A stretch of DNA of 64,000 bases from Dermatophilaceae bacterium Soc4.6 (GTDB lineage: Bacteria > Actinomycetota > Actinomycetes > Actinomycetales > Dermatophilaceae), in the NCBI GenBank assembly GCA_039889245.1, contig JAZGVH010000002.1, positions 620,001 to 684,000 of the forward strand, read 5' to 3'. Numbering within the stretch: position 1 is the stretch's first letter; each line of letters begins with the position of its first letter. Shown one piece after another: positions 9,395 to 18,308 of this stretch. The notes under the pieces are model-generated. The model saw only the letters and a list, made by a program, of their open reading frames with translations. It had not been told where the DNA came from and searched no databases. Both the position numbers and the translations under genes were made by a program.

Positions 9395-10147
9395 TCAGCC
9401 CGTGGTGACGACCGTGCCGATCTTCTCACCCTGCAGGGCTGAGGTGATGTTGCCCTCGCCCTCCATGCCGAAGACCAGCATCTCGAGGTCGTTCTCCTCG
9501 CAGAGGCTGAAGGCCGCGGTGTCGAGGATGCGCAGGCCCGCCTTCATGGCCTCGCGGAAGGTCAGGGTGTCGTACTTCACCGCGCCTGGGTCCTTCTTCG
9601 GGTCGGCGGAGTAGACGCCGTCGACGCCGCTCTTGGCCACGAGCAGGCGGTGGCACTTGGTCTCGAGCGCCCGCTGGGCGCTGACGGTGTCGGTGGAGAA
9701 GAACGGCATACCGGCTCCGGCGCCGAAGATCACCACGCGCCCCTTCTCGAGGTGGCGGATCGCGCGCCGCGGGATGTAGGGCTCGGCGACCTGCCCCATG
9801 GTGATGGCCGTCTGCACCCGGGTCTCGACCCCGGCCTTCTCGAGGAAGTCCTGCAGGGCGAGGCAGTTCATCACCGTGCCCAGCATGCCCATGTAGTCGG
9901 CCCGGGCCCGGTCCATGCCCTTCTGCTGCAGCTCGGCGCCGCGGAAGAAGTTGCCGCCACCGATGACGATGGCGACCTGCACCCCCGAGCGCACCGCCAC
10001 GGCGATCTGCTCGGCGATCTGGCGGACCATGAGGGGGTCGACCCCCACCTCGCCGCCACCGAAGACCTCGCCGGAGAGCTTCAGCAGCACCCGGGGTGCC
10101 TCGGTCGTGGCCGGTGCGCCGGCGGTCTCGTAGCTGTCGGTGGTCAT
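9395..10147 (-). CDS. pyrH: uridylate kinase (UMP kinase)
   Basis: PyrH phosphorylates UMP to UDP in pyrimidine nucleotide synthesis. The 250-residue product carries [11 protein letters not shown] for phosphate binding, IGGGNFFRG, and [14 protein letters not shown]-like sequence ([17 protein letters not shown]) for the nucleotide. The ATG follows GGAGG by seven bases. In most actinobacteria tsf lies directly upstream; here the upstream neighbour is a divergent alcohol dehydrogenase gene and tsf is 20 kb away, so this gene needs its own promoter in the 170-bp gap. Confidence 0.97.
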   Translation of the reverse strand: MTTDSYETAGAPATTEAPRVLLKLSGEVFGGGEVGVDPLMVRQIAEQIAVAVRSGVQVAIVIGGGNFFRGAELQQKGMDRARADYMGMLGTVMNCLALQDFLEKAGVETRVQTAITMGQVAEPYIPRRAIRHLEKGRVVIFGAGAGMPFFSTDTVSAQRALETKCHRLLVAKSGVDGVYSADPKKDPGAVKYDTLTFREAMKAGLRILDTAAFSLCEENDLEMLVFGMEGEGNITSALQGEKIGTVVTTG

Positions 10148-10248
10148 GGGTGGGCCTCCGGGAGAGAGTGGTGCTCAGGGCACGGCGGACGCCCGATCCT
10201 TCCACATCGGCGGGAGGGCGCGCTCTCGTCCGCCCATCCGGTCCGGGG

Positions 10249-10254
10249 TAGTCT
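10249..10254 (+). promoter_or_regulatory. candidate -10 element TAGTCT
   Basis: TAGTCT in the pyrH/alcohol dehydrogenase divergent gap would start transcription near 10261, giving an untranslated leader of about 58 bases before the GTG at 10319. No clear -35 is seen. Confidence 0.3.
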
Positions 10255-10318
10255 CGCGGTGGCGTCCAGGGTTGCTGCGCCCGGCAGACAGCTAGGTCGT
10301 ACGCCGACCGGAGGTACG

Positions 10319-11545
10319 GTGCACGCGAGCGTGGAGCCGATGTCAGGCACGACGGGGTCGGTCGACGTCGTCGGGGTGCCTGCCCGGGCGTCCGGGTCAC
10401 GACTGGTGACGTTCCACGCCCCCGAGGTCGTCTTCGGGCCCGGCTCGCTCGCCGAGGCGGGCTACGCCGCACGTCGCCTGGGGGCCCGGCGCCCGCTGGT
10501 GGTCACCGACCCCGGCATCATCGCGGCCGGGTGGGTCGACGAGCTGCTGGCTCACCTGCGCGAGGCGCGGCTGGAACCGGTCGTCTGGCACGGCCTCACG
10601 CCCAACCCCAAGGACCGCGAGATCGCTGCGGGCCACGACCTCTACCTCGAGCAGGGTGCCGACGTCATCCTCGCCATCGGAGGCGGGTCGTGCATCGACG
10701 CGGCGAAGGGGATCGCGATCCTCTCGACCAATGGTGGCCACGTGCTCGACTACGCCGGTGTCGACCGCGTCACGAGACCGATCCCACCCCTGCTGATGAT
10801 CCCGAGCACCTCGGGCACCGGCGCCGACGTGTCGCAGTTCTGCGTCGTCACCGACACGATGCGCTGCGTCAAGGTCACCATCATGGGTCGGGCCCTGGTG
10901 CCCGACCTGTCGATCATCGACCCCCGGCTGCTGATGAGCATGCCGCCGTGGCTGACCGCTGCCACGGGTCTCGACGCGCTGACCCACGGCATCGAGGCCT
11001 ACGTCAGCCTCGCCCACAACCCCTTGGCCGACATCCACGCCCTCAGTGCGGTGGGCCTGGTCACGCGCAACCTGCACACGACCATCCTGCGACCCGGTGA
11101 CGAGACGGCCCGGGAGGGCATGGCCCAGGCCAGCCTCAACGCGGGGCTGGCCTTCACCAACGCGATCCTCGGCGCGACCCACGCGATGAGCCACCAGGTG
11201 GGCGGGCTGCTCGACGCCCCTCACGGAGTCGTCAACGGGGTGCTCCTTCCCCACGTCATCCGCTACAACGCCCGCGCGACCCCCGACCGGTTCATCGCGC
11301 TGGCGCGTGCCGCCGGGCTGGCCGTCGACGGCATGCCCGGAGTCGAGGCCGCCGACCTGCTGGCCGAGCACGTGCGGTCCCTGGCCGACGACGTCGGCGT
11401 GCCGCGTGGCCTGCGCGAGCTCGGGGTCGACGAGTCGGTCCTGGCGCGCCTGGCCGCCAGCACCCTCGACGACGCGTGCCTGACGACCAACCCCCGGTCG
11501 GCCAACGGCGAGGAGCTGGTGGCTCTCTTCCGCCAGGCGCTGTGA
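10319..11545 (+). CDS. iron-containing alcohol dehydrogenase, likely mycofactocin-linked
   Basis: The 408-residue product is a group III (iron-type) alcohol dehydrogenase. It has GGGSCIDAAKG for the nicotinamide nucleotide, the metal-ligand segment TGLDALTHGIEAY, and the two later His sites in ATHAMSH and APHGVVNG. Family members include 1,3-propanediol dehydrogenases and the methanol:NDMA oxidoreductases (Mno/Mdo) that hold NAD(P) tightly and depend on mycofactocin. The GTG at 10319 follows GGAGG by four bases; ATG 10340 is the alternative. The next gene, a kinase, overlaps its stop. Dependence on mycofactocin is inferred from family and from the mft cluster 13 kb downstream. Confidence 0.8.
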   Translation: MHASVEPMSGTTGSVDVVGVPARASGSRLVTFHAPEVVFGPGSLAEAGYAARRLGARRPLVVTDPGIIAAGWVDELLAHLREARLEPVVWHGLTPNPKDREIAAGHDLYLEQGADVILAIGGGSCIDAAKGIAILSTNGGHVLDYAGVDRVTRPIPPLLMIPSTSGTGADVSQFCVVTDTMRCVKVTIMGRALVPDLSIIDPRLLMSMPPWLTAATGLDALTHGIEAYVSLAHNPLADIHALSAVGLVTRNLHTTILRPGDETAREGMAQASLNAGLAFTNAILGATHAMSHQVGGLLDAPHGVVNGVLLPHVIRYNARATPDRFIALARAAGLAVDGMPGVEAADLLAEHVRSLADDVGVPRGLRELGVDESVLARLAASTLDDACLTTNPRSANGEELVALFRQAL

Positions 11546-12945
11546 GCCCGACGACCGCGGGCGACGAGCGCCCCGATCTTGCCGCGCTCACGGGGGTGCG
11601 CAGCGGGAAGGGGTCCTTCTACCGCGCCTACCTGCGCTCGGACGAGCGACTGCAGCACGCGTTGCGGGCCATGGACTCCATCTCCCGCGCCCTCGTGCGC
11701 ACCCTCGAGGGGCCGCGCGGCATCCTCGAGCAGGTGGCGCGGGCGGCCGGGACCCACCTCGACGCGTCCTGGTGCCTGCTCGGCCTCGCCGACGCTCACC
11801 TACCGGGGGCGCGTCCCCGGTTCATCGTGGTCACCCCCACGGGTGAGGTCGAGAGCGACGAGGGCAACCTCCCTCCCCACGTGCGCCGCGAGCTGGGCGC
11901 CGTCCGCGCCGGCCTGGCCCGGACCGTCGCGCCATCGGGCTGGGTCAGGGTGCCGATGACCCTGGAGGGCGAGACGGTCGGCACGCTGAGCGTCCTGCAC
12001 GGCCTGCCCGAGGAGCCGGAGCCGAGCGATGTGTCGGTGCTGCGCATCCTCGCCAACCAGGCAGCGGTCTCGCTGCACACCTCGCAGCAGTACCAGGCGG
12101 GGCTCACGTTGCACCGGCGCGCGCAGCAGCTCTACGACGAGGCGACGGCCCAGGCCCAGGACCTCGCCCGCCGCACGGCCGAGCTGCGGCGGGCCGAGCA
12201 GCAGCTGCACGTGGCGACCGAGCGCGAGCTGGTCGACGGCGAGCGCCACCGCATCGCCCGTGAGCTGCACGACAGCGTCACCCAGTACGTCCTGTCGTCG
12301 GGGCTGGCCGTCGAGGTGGCCCGGGGAGAGGCCGAGCTGCTCGGGCCGGTCGCCGCCACCATCCACGACCAGCTGCTCACCGCCCGCAACCTGTCCCAGC
12401 AGGCGGTCGAGCAGCTGCGGCGGGCCATCTACGCCCTGCACCAGCCGCACCGCGACACCATCTCGACGCTGCCCGAGCTCATCCACGAGGTGAGCCGACA
12501 CCACGACCGCAGCCTCGACGTCGCCCTGCGGGTGGAGGGCGGAGCCGTGCCGCTGCCCGGCTCGGCGCACCACGAGATCGCCCGCGCCGTGGGCGAGGCG
12601 CTCTTCAACGTCGCGACGCACGCGAGTGCCTCGCGGGTGATCGTGCGGCTGCGCTACCGGCCGCACGAGCTGCGCGTGGCCGTGGCCGACGACGGTGTGG
12701 GTGACCCCACCGACCTCAGCCGCAGGCTGCGCATCGCCCGATCCGCCCCCACCGACGGCCGGCACCGCGGCCTGGTCAACATCGAGAGCCGGATCGCCGA
12801 GCTGGGGGGCACGATCGCCTTCCGCCGGGCCCGGCTCGGTGGGGTGCGCGTCGAGATGCGCATCCCGCTACCGCTGCCGCCCACCCGACCCGGGATCATC
12901 GACGGACTCGTCGGCCCACCCACCCGTTCGCCCCAGGAGACCTGA
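11542..12945 (+). CDS. GAF-domain sensor histidine kinase (MnoS/MadS-like)
   Basis: This 467-residue cytosolic kinase has a GAF-like sensor region (about residues 50-180), a coiled coil (about 190-230), a HisKA_3 dimerisation domain with phospho-acceptor His243 in ARELHDSV, and an HATPase domain (about 340-455; ATHASASR, DDGVGDPT, GLVNIESR). No membrane segments are present, so it senses an internal signal. The GTG overlaps the dehydrogenase stop (GTGA) and its own stop overlaps the regulator's ATG, so all three are co-translated. The layout resembles the MnoS-MnoR pair that controls methanol/propanediol dehydrogenases in mycobacteria; equivalence is inference. Confidence 0.85.
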   Translation: MSPTTAGDERPDLAALTGVRSGKGSFYRAYLRSDERLQHALRAMDSISRALVRTLEGPRGILEQVARAAGTHLDASWCLLGLADAHLPGARPRFIVVTPTGEVESDEGNLPPHVRRELGAVRAGLARTVAPSGWVRVPMTLEGETVGTLSVLHGLPEEPEPSDVSVLRILANQAAVSLHTSQQYQAGLTLHRRAQQLYDEATAQAQDLARRTAELRRAEQQLHVATERELVDGERHRIARELHDSVTQYVLSSGLAVEVARGEAELLGPVAATIHDQLLTARNLSQQAVEQLRRAIYALHQPHRDTISTLPELIHEVSRHHDRSLDVALRVEGGAVPLPGSAHHEIARAVGEALFNVATHASASRVIVRLRYRPHELRVAVADDGVGDPTDLSRRLRIARSAPTDGRHRGLVNIESRIAELGGTIAFRRARLGGVRVEMRIPLPLPPTRPGIIDGLVGPPTRSPQET

Positions 12946-13640
12946 TGGCCACCCTCGTCCCGGCCCCGCACCGCTCCCCCACCCCACCCGAGGGCCTGCG
13001 CACGGGGGTCGACATCGTGCTCGTCGACGACCACGCCATCGTGCGGCAGGGCCTGCGCTCGATCCTCGAGCGGGAGGAGGACCTGCGGGTGGTCGGGGAG
13101 GCGTGCTCCTCCGCCGAGGCGATGGCCGTCGTCGGGCGCACCCGGCCGCAGGTCGTCGTCCTCGACCTCAAGCTCTCGACCTCGTCCGACACCGAGGGCC
13201 TGGCCCTGTGCTCGACGCTGGCCGGCGCCCACCCGACGGCGGCGGTCCTGGTCTTCACGACCTTCCTCGACGAGCACCTGGTCCTGCAGGCGGTGCGGGC
13301 CGGTGCCCGGGGCTACGTCGTCAAGGACGTCGACACGTCCGGGCTCGTGCGAGCGATCCGCGACGTCAGCCGCGGCGAGAGCGCGTTCGACGCGCGCAGC
13401 GCCTCGGCGATGGTGCGCGGGCTGCACAGCCCGCAGACCCACTCGGCCTCGCAGCTGACCGCTCGCGAGTCGGAGGTGCTCGCCCTGCTGGCCCGGGGGC
13501 TGTCGAATCGCGACATCGGAGGGCGGCTCTACATCTCCGAGACCACCGCGAAGTTCCACGTCGGCAACATCCTGCGCAAGCTCGGGGTCAGGCGGCGGGC
13601 CGAGGCGGTCTACGCGGCCTCGAAGATGGGCGTGATCTGA
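12945..13640 (+). CDS. NarL/LuxR-family response regulator (MnoR/MadR-like)
   Basis: The 231-residue regulator has a receiver domain (residues about 23-145, phospho-acceptor Asp74 in VVVLDLKL, conserved Lys in YVVKDVD) and a C-terminal LuxR helix-turn-helix (about 165-228; LTARESEVLALLARGLSNRDI). Start ATG 12945 overlaps the kinase stop as TGATG, with AGGAG upstream. It is the cognate partner of the kinase and probably activates the dehydrogenase operon and perhaps the mft genes. The gene on its other side is convergent, ending the operon. Confidence 0.88.
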   Translation: MATLVPAPHRSPTPPEGLRTGVDIVLVDDHAIVRQGLRSILEREEDLRVVGEACSSAEAMAVVGRTRPQVVVLDLKLSTSSDTEGLALCSTLAGAHPTAAVLVFTTFLDEHLVLQAVRAGARGYVVKDVDTSGLVRAIRDVSRGESAFDARSASAMVRGLHSPQTHSASQLTARESEVLALLARGLSNRDIGGRLYISETTAKFHVGNILRKLGVRRRAEAVYAASKMGVI

Positions 13641-13670
13641 GCTGGGGAGTCGCTCGCCGGGCCACCGTCC

Positions 13671-14435
13671 TCAGGGCAGCGTGAGCTCCGGGTGGATACC
13701 TGCGCTGCGGGAGATCACCCTGCGGAGGGTGCGGGCCGACATGGTGAAGTGCTCACGCGCGATGACGCCGGCATCGTCGACCCTGCCCTCGACGACCGCC
13801 GACACGAGCGCGGAGTGCTCGATCACCGCCTGCCCGTAGAAGTCGGGGTCGTAGGGCTCGATGGCCAGCCCCAGCGACGTGCGGGTCAGCAGATCGCGGC
13901 TGATGGCCGCCATCTGCGGGTTGCCCGTCGCACGCAGCACCCCCTCGTGGATGGCCATGTCGGTCCGGTGCTGGTCCTGCGGGGTCCGCGCGCGCACGAA
14001 GGCCTCGAGCAGGGAGCGCAGCTCCTCGGCACCGGCCCGGGTCCGGACCTCTGCGGCGGTGCGGGCCACCATCTCCTCATAGCGACAGCGCAGGTCGCCG
14101 AGCTCCTCGATCTCGGCCCGCCGAGGCACGAGGGTGCGGCCCACCGCCGCGGCGGACGCGGGCTGCCAGCTCTGCGTGACGAAGGCGCCACCGGCCCGGC
14201 CACGCCTGACGTCGACGACCCCGGCCTCCCGGAGCCGGGCCAGCGCGACCCGCACCGTGGTCCTGCTGACCCCCAGCAGCCGAGCCATCTCCCGCTCCGC
14301 CGGGAGGCGTTCTCCGGGGACGAACTCACCCAGTGCGATCGCGGCCAGCAGACGGTCGACGACCTCGTCGCCGACCGTCTGCACGGTCAACGGGGACATG
14401 GAGACCACCGCGCTGGACAAGCCCGTCAGCACCAT
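13671..14435 (-). CDS. FadR-family GntR transcriptional regulator
   Basis: The 254-residue protein has an N-terminal winged helix (residues about 18-85, with GERLPAEREMARLLGVSRTTVR) and a C-terminal all-helical FCD domain (about 105-235) of the FadR type, which usually binds a carboxylate through a metal site. ATG 14435 follows GAGGGG at good spacing. It is divergent from the iminopeptidase/peptide transporter operon and most likely represses it. The inverted repeat at 14533-14549 between them is the best operator candidate. The effector is unknown. Confidence 0.85.
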   Translation of the reverse strand: MVLTGLSSAVVSMSPLTVQTVGDEVVDRLLAAIALGEFVPGERLPAEREMARLLGVSRTTVRVALARLREAGVVDVRRGRAGGAFVTQSWQPASAAAVGRTLVPRRAEIEELGDLRCRYEEMVARTAAEVRTRAGAEELRSLLEAFVRARTPQDQHRTDMAIHEGVLRATGNPQMAAISRDLLTRTSLGLAIEPYDPDFYGQAVIEHSALVSAVVEGRVDDAGVIAREHFTMSARTLRRVISRSAGIHPELTLP

Positions 14436-14532
14436 GGTTCCCCTCGTAAAGTCCCTGCTGCGCACCACCTTCCCCGATCTGTGCCCGTCCGTCGGGGTCG
14501 GAGGCGAAACGTGACACAGCCTTAACACAAAA

Positions 14533-14557
14533 GGTCTTCCTGGCAGACCATTACAGT
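14533..14557. promoter_or_regulatory. candidate GntR operator and -10 box
   Basis: GGTCT (14533-14537) and AGACC (14545-14549) form an inverted repeat next to TACAGT (14552-14557), a possible -10 box for the iminopeptidase operon. The overlapping TGGcagaCCA resembles the short palindromes bound by FadR-type regulators. The region is AT-richer than its surroundings. Confidence 0.4.
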
Positions 14558-14615
14558 GCGAGCGTGTGGTCCACGACGGCGCACGGCGTCGTGCCGTATC
14601 GACAGGAGGGCCCCG

Positions 14616-15569
14616 GTGACCATCACCCCGCACGGCATCGCGACACCGAGTCGAGAGGGAACGGTCGACTTCCGCGGTTTCGAGACCTGGTACCGCATCA
14701 CCGGAGACCTCCGCTCGGGGCTGAGCCCGCTCGTCGTCCTCCACGGCGGGCCCGGCGTGCCGCACGACTACACCCTGCGGATCGCCGGTGTCGCCACCAC
14801 GGGTCGCGCCGTCATCCACTACGACCAGCTCGGCTGCGGCAACTCGACCCACCTGCGCGACCGGGGCGCCGACTTCTGGACCGTCGAGCTCTTCCTGGAC
14901 GAGCTCGACAACCTGCTCGGCGCGCTCGGCATCGCCGACGACTACTGCGTGCTCGGTCAGTCGTGGGGCGGGATGCTCGGGGCCGAGCACGCTGCGCGGG
15001 CGCCGAAGGGGCTGAGGGCGCTGGTCATCGCGAACTCGCCTGCCTCCATGGAGCTCTGGCTCGCCGAGGCCAACCGGTTGCGCGGTGAGCTCCCGCCGCA
15101 GACGCAGGCCACCCTGCTGGCCCACGAGCAGGCGGGCACCACCGACTCGCCGGAGTACGCGGCGGCGGAAGAGGTCTTCTACGACCGGCACGTGTGCCGC
15201 GTCGTGCCCAACCCGCCAGAGGTGGTGGCGAGCTTCGCGAAGCTCGCCGAGGACCCGACCGTCTACCACACCATGAACGGGCCCAGCGAGTTCCACGTCA
15301 TCGGCACCCTCAAGGGGTGGAGCATCGTCGACCGCGCCCACCGGATCACGGCCCCGACCCTGCTCATCAACGGTGCCTACGACGAGGCCACCGATGCCTG
15401 CATGCAGCCGTTCGCCGACGCGATACCCGACGTGCGGTGGGAGAGGTTCGCCGAGTCGAGCCACCTGCCGCAGGTCGAGGAGGAGGCCCGCTACCTCGAG
15501 GTGGTCAGCAGTTTTCTCGCCGAGCACGACCAGCCCCAGACCGCATCCCGACCCGGAGGAACCTCATGA
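14616..15569 (+). CDS. proline iminopeptidase (S33 family)
   Basis: This 317-residue alpha/beta hydrolase matches the proline-specific peptidase family. The oxyanion motif LHGGPGVPHDY is near residue 42, the nucleophile Ser is in GQSWGG near 113, the Asp is in INGAYDEAT near 256 and the His is in ESSHLPQ near 282. It would release N-terminal proline or other residues from imported peptides in the cytosol. GTG 14616 follows AGGAGGG by five bases. It is the first gene of a six-gene operon with a peptide-type ABC transporter, overlapping the binding protein gene by four bases. Confidence 0.88.
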   Translation: MTITPHGIATPSREGTVDFRGFETWYRITGDLRSGLSPLVVLHGGPGVPHDYTLRIAGVATTGRAVIHYDQLGCGNSTHLRDRGADFWTVELFLDELDNLLGALGIADDYCVLGQSWGGMLGAEHAARAPKGLRALVIANSPASMELWLAEANRLRGELPPQTQATLLAHEQAGTTDSPEYAAAEEVFYDRHVCRVVPNPPEVVASFAKLAEDPTVYHTMNGPSEFHVIGTLKGWSIVDRAHRITAPTLLINGAYDEATDACMQPFADAIPDVRWERFAESSHLPQVEEEARYLEVVSSFLAEHDQPQTASRPGGTS

Positions 15570-17296
15570 GCTCACGTCGTCTGCACAGTGCCGTCGTCGT
15601 CGGCACAGCGATCGCGCTGACCGTCACGGCCTGCAGCTCGTCGTCCCCCGGGCCGACCGCGACCGGGGGCGGGGCGGGGGGAGGCGCGGACACGGCCGCT
15701 CCGGCGACCTTCCAGTCCCAGCACAAGGGCGGCGACCTCAAGCTGCTGGCCAAGGCCGCCGGCGGGACCCTCGACCCCCAGGTCAACTACACGCTGCAGT
15801 ACTGGCAGCTCTACCAGACGCTGTACGACGGACTGCTGGCCTTCAAGAAGGTGGGTGGCCAGGACTCGTTCACCGTGGTGCCCGACCTGGCGCAGGCCCT
15901 GCCGGAGGTCAGCAACGACGGCAAGACCTACACCTTCACCCTGCGCAAGGGAGTCAAGTTCTCCGACGGGAAGGACGTGACCGTCGCCGACGTCGCCGCG
16001 TCCTTCAAGCGGATCTTCACCGTCTCGAGCCCGACCGCCGGCTCCTTCTACAACGGCATCGTCGGGGCCGCGGCCTGCCTGAAGGCGCCCGCGAGCTGCG
16101 ACCTGAGCAAGGGCGTCGTCGTCGACCAGGGCGCGGGCACGGTCGTCATCAACCTCGTCGAGCCCGACCCCGAGCTGAAGTACAAGCTCGCGGTGCCGCA
16201 CGCGTCGATCCTGCCCGCGAGCTCACCGCCAAAGGACGCTGGTAACACGCCGATCCCGACCACCGGGCCCTACATGATCGCGTCCTACGACCCCAACACC
16301 TCGCTCAAGCTCGTGCGCAACCCGAGCTTCACCGAGTGGTCGCACGAGGCGCAGCCCCAGGCGTACTCCGACACGGTCACCGAGAGCTTCGGCCTGACCG
16401 TCGAGGCGGCGGTGACCGCGGTGGAGAACGGTCAGGCGGACTGGGTCTTCGACCCGCCCCCAGCCGACCGGCTCAACGAGATCGGCACGAAGTACACCGC
16501 CCAGGCGCACGTCAACACGCTCACCGCGATGTGGTACCTCCCGATGAACGTCAACCTCGCGCCGTTCGACAACGTCAAGGCCCGCCAGGCGGTCAACTGG
16601 GCGGTCGACCGCGCCGCCGTCGTCAAGCTCTACGGCGGGGACAAGCTCGCCCAGCCGGTGTGCACGTTCCTGCCCCCCGCGTTCCCCGGCCACGTGGACG
16701 ACTGCCAGTACACCGCCGGCGGCGGGACCACCTGGAGCGCCCCCGACCTGGCCAAGGCCAAGCAGCTGGTGCAGGAGTCGGGCACAGCGGGGATGGAGGT
16801 CGGGATCGTCACGCAGGACGACGAGGTCAACAAGTCGATCGGGCAGTACCTCCAGAGCCTGTTCACAGAGCTCGGCTGGAAGGCGACCCTCAAGCCGATC
16901 TCCGCCAACATCCAGTTCACCTACATCCAGAACAACAAGAACAAGGTGCAGATCAGCCTGTCGCAGTGGTACCAGGACTACCCGGCGGCGTCCGACTTCC
17001 TCAACGTCCTCACGTCGTGCGCCTCGTTCACCCCGGGAAGCGACTCGTCGATCAACATCGCGGGCTACTGCGACAAGGCCCACGACGCGGCGATGCAGCA
17101 GGCCCTGGTCACCTCACGCACCGATGAGACAGCGGCCAACGCCCAGTGGGGTGCCGTCGACAAGCAGACGATGTCTGACGCGGTGGTGGCGCCGATGTTC
17201 ACGCCCAAGCTCATCGACTTCGTGTCCAAGCGGGTCGGCAACTACCAGTTCAGCAAGCAGTTCTACATGCAGGTCAGCCAGCTGTGGACGAAGTGA
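15566..17296 (+). CDS. peptide/nickel-type ABC transporter substrate-binding lipoprotein
   Basis: The 576-residue product is a family 5 extracellular solute-binding protein. It has a lipoprotein signal with the lipobox VTAC (Cys23), a Ser/Gly/Ala linker, and then the SBP_bac_5 fold with TLDPQVNYT, TYTFTLRKGVKFSDG and NVKARQAVNWAVDR. It is anchored outside the membrane and delivers oligopeptides to the permeases encoded next. The ATG overlaps the iminopeptidase stop (ATGA) and follows GGAGGA. Together with the peptidase the context favours proline-containing or other short peptides, which is inference. Confidence 0.88.
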   Translation: MSSRRLHSAVVVGTAIALTVTACSSSSPGPTATGGGAGGGADTAAPATFQSQHKGGDLKLLAKAAGGTLDPQVNYTLQYWQLYQTLYDGLLAFKKVGGQDSFTVVPDLAQALPEVSNDGKTYTFTLRKGVKFSDGKDVTVADVAASFKRIFTVSSPTAGSFYNGIVGAAACLKAPASCDLSKGVVVDQGAGTVVINLVEPDPELKYKLAVPHASILPASSPPKDAGNTPIPTTGPYMIASYDPNTSLKLVRNPSFTEWSHEAQPQAYSDTVTESFGLTVEAAVTAVENGQADWVFDPPPADRLNEIGTKYTAQAHVNTLTAMWYLPMNVNLAPFDNVKARQAVNWAVDRAAVVKLYGGDKLAQPVCTFLPPAFPGHVDDCQYTAGGGTTWSAPDLAKAKQLVQESGTAGMEVGIVTQDDEVNKSIGQYLQSLFTELGWKATLKPISANIQFTYIQNNKNKVQISLSQWYQDYPAASDFLNVLTSCASFTPGSDSSINIAGYCDKAHDAAMQQALVTSRTDETAANAQWGAVDKQTMSDAVVAPMFTPKLIDFVSKRVGNYQFSKQFYMQVSQLWTK

Positions 17297-17303
17297 GCGG
17301 CCG

Positions 17304-18308
17304 GTGACGGCACCCGTCGTCACGTCGTACGGGCCGTGGCGCACTGCCCTGGGGCAGCTGCGCCGCAACCGGGCGGCGATGGCCTCGCTCGCGGTGTTCT
17401 TCCTCGTCGTGGTCGTCACCCTGCTGGCTCCGGTCTACGCGGGCAGCATCGCTCACACCGACCCCTTCGCGTCGAACGTGGCCGGCACGACGGTGATCGG
17501 CGGGCAGACCGTGCCCGTGCTCGAGCCGAGCACCACCGGCCTCGGTCTCGGCGTGACCCCGATCGGCCCGACCTGGGACCCGGCGCACTACTTCCTCGGC
17601 GCCGACGGCCAGGGCCGCGACGTCATGGCCCGGCTGCTCTACGGCGGTCGCAACAGCCTGCTCATCGGCTTCTCCGCCGCCCTGCTCTGCTGCGGGCTCG
17701 CCGCCCTCATCGGCATCCTCGCCGGCTACTTCGGCGGCGTCGTCGACGGGGTGCTGTCGCGGCTGCTCGACGTGGTGTGGGCCTTCCCGGTCTACCTGCT
17801 GGCCATCAGCCTGTCGGTGGTGCTGCTGACCAGCGGTCTGCGCCTCGGGCCGGTCGTCATCGGGGCGGGCAGCCTGTGGCTGCCGGTGCTCATCATCGGC
17901 GTCGTCTACGTGCCGTACGTCGCTCGCCCCATCCGGGGTCAGGTGCTGGCGCTGAAGGAGAAGGAGTTCGTGGCCGCCGCGATCGGGGTCGGGTCCACCG
18001 ACCTGCGGATCATGCGCCGCGACGTCGTCCCCAACGTCGCCCCCACGGTCGTGGTCTTCCTGCCCCTGATGACCGCGCTGGCCATGCTCACCGAGTCGGC
18101 GCTGTCGTTCCTGTCCGTCGGGGTGCAGCCGCCCCAGGCCAGCTGGGGCACGATCGTCAACGACGGTCTCGACCTGCTCTACACCCGGCCCGCCGTCACC
18201 GTCGCCCCCGGTGTCGCGATCGCCCTCACCGCCGTGGTGCTCAACCTCTTCGGGGACGGCATCCGCGAGGCGCTCGATCCCCGGGCCAAGCTGCGGGGGG
18301 CCGCCTGA
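17304..18308 (+). CDS. peptide ABC transporter permease, DppC type
   Basis: The 334-residue inner-membrane permease has an N-terminal OppC_N segment (RTALGQLRRNRAAMASLAVF), a periplasm-facing loop of about 75 residues, and five further helices with the DppC EAA loop around EFVAAAIGVGSTDLRIMRRD. GTG 17304 lies seven bases after the binding-protein stop. Unusually the DppC-type gene comes before the DppB-type gene here. The last codon overlaps the next start. Confidence 0.88.
   Translation: MTAPVVTSYGPWRTALGQLRRNRAAMASLAVFFLVVVVTLLAPVYAGSIAHTDPFASNVAGTTVIGGQTVPVLEPSTTGLGLGVTPIGPTWDPAHYFLGADGQGRDVMARLLYGGRNSLLIGFSAALLCCGLAALIGILAGYFGGVVDGVLSRLLDVVWAFPVYLLAISLSVVLLTSGLRLGPVVIGAGSLWLPVLIIGVVYVPYVARPIRGQVLALKEKEFVAAAIGVGSTDLRIMRRDVVPNVAPTVVVFLPLMTALAMLTESALSFLSVGVQPPQASWGTIVNDGLDLLYTRPAVTVAPGVAIALTAVVLNLFGDGIREALDPRAKLRGAA

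Noticed and set aside
10148-10318. Search for a tRNA or attachment site at the edges of the inserted block (also 30857-30979)
   Set aside because: No cloverleaf, T-loop motif or direct repeat could be seen at either edge; only promoter-like and terminator-like sequences are present.
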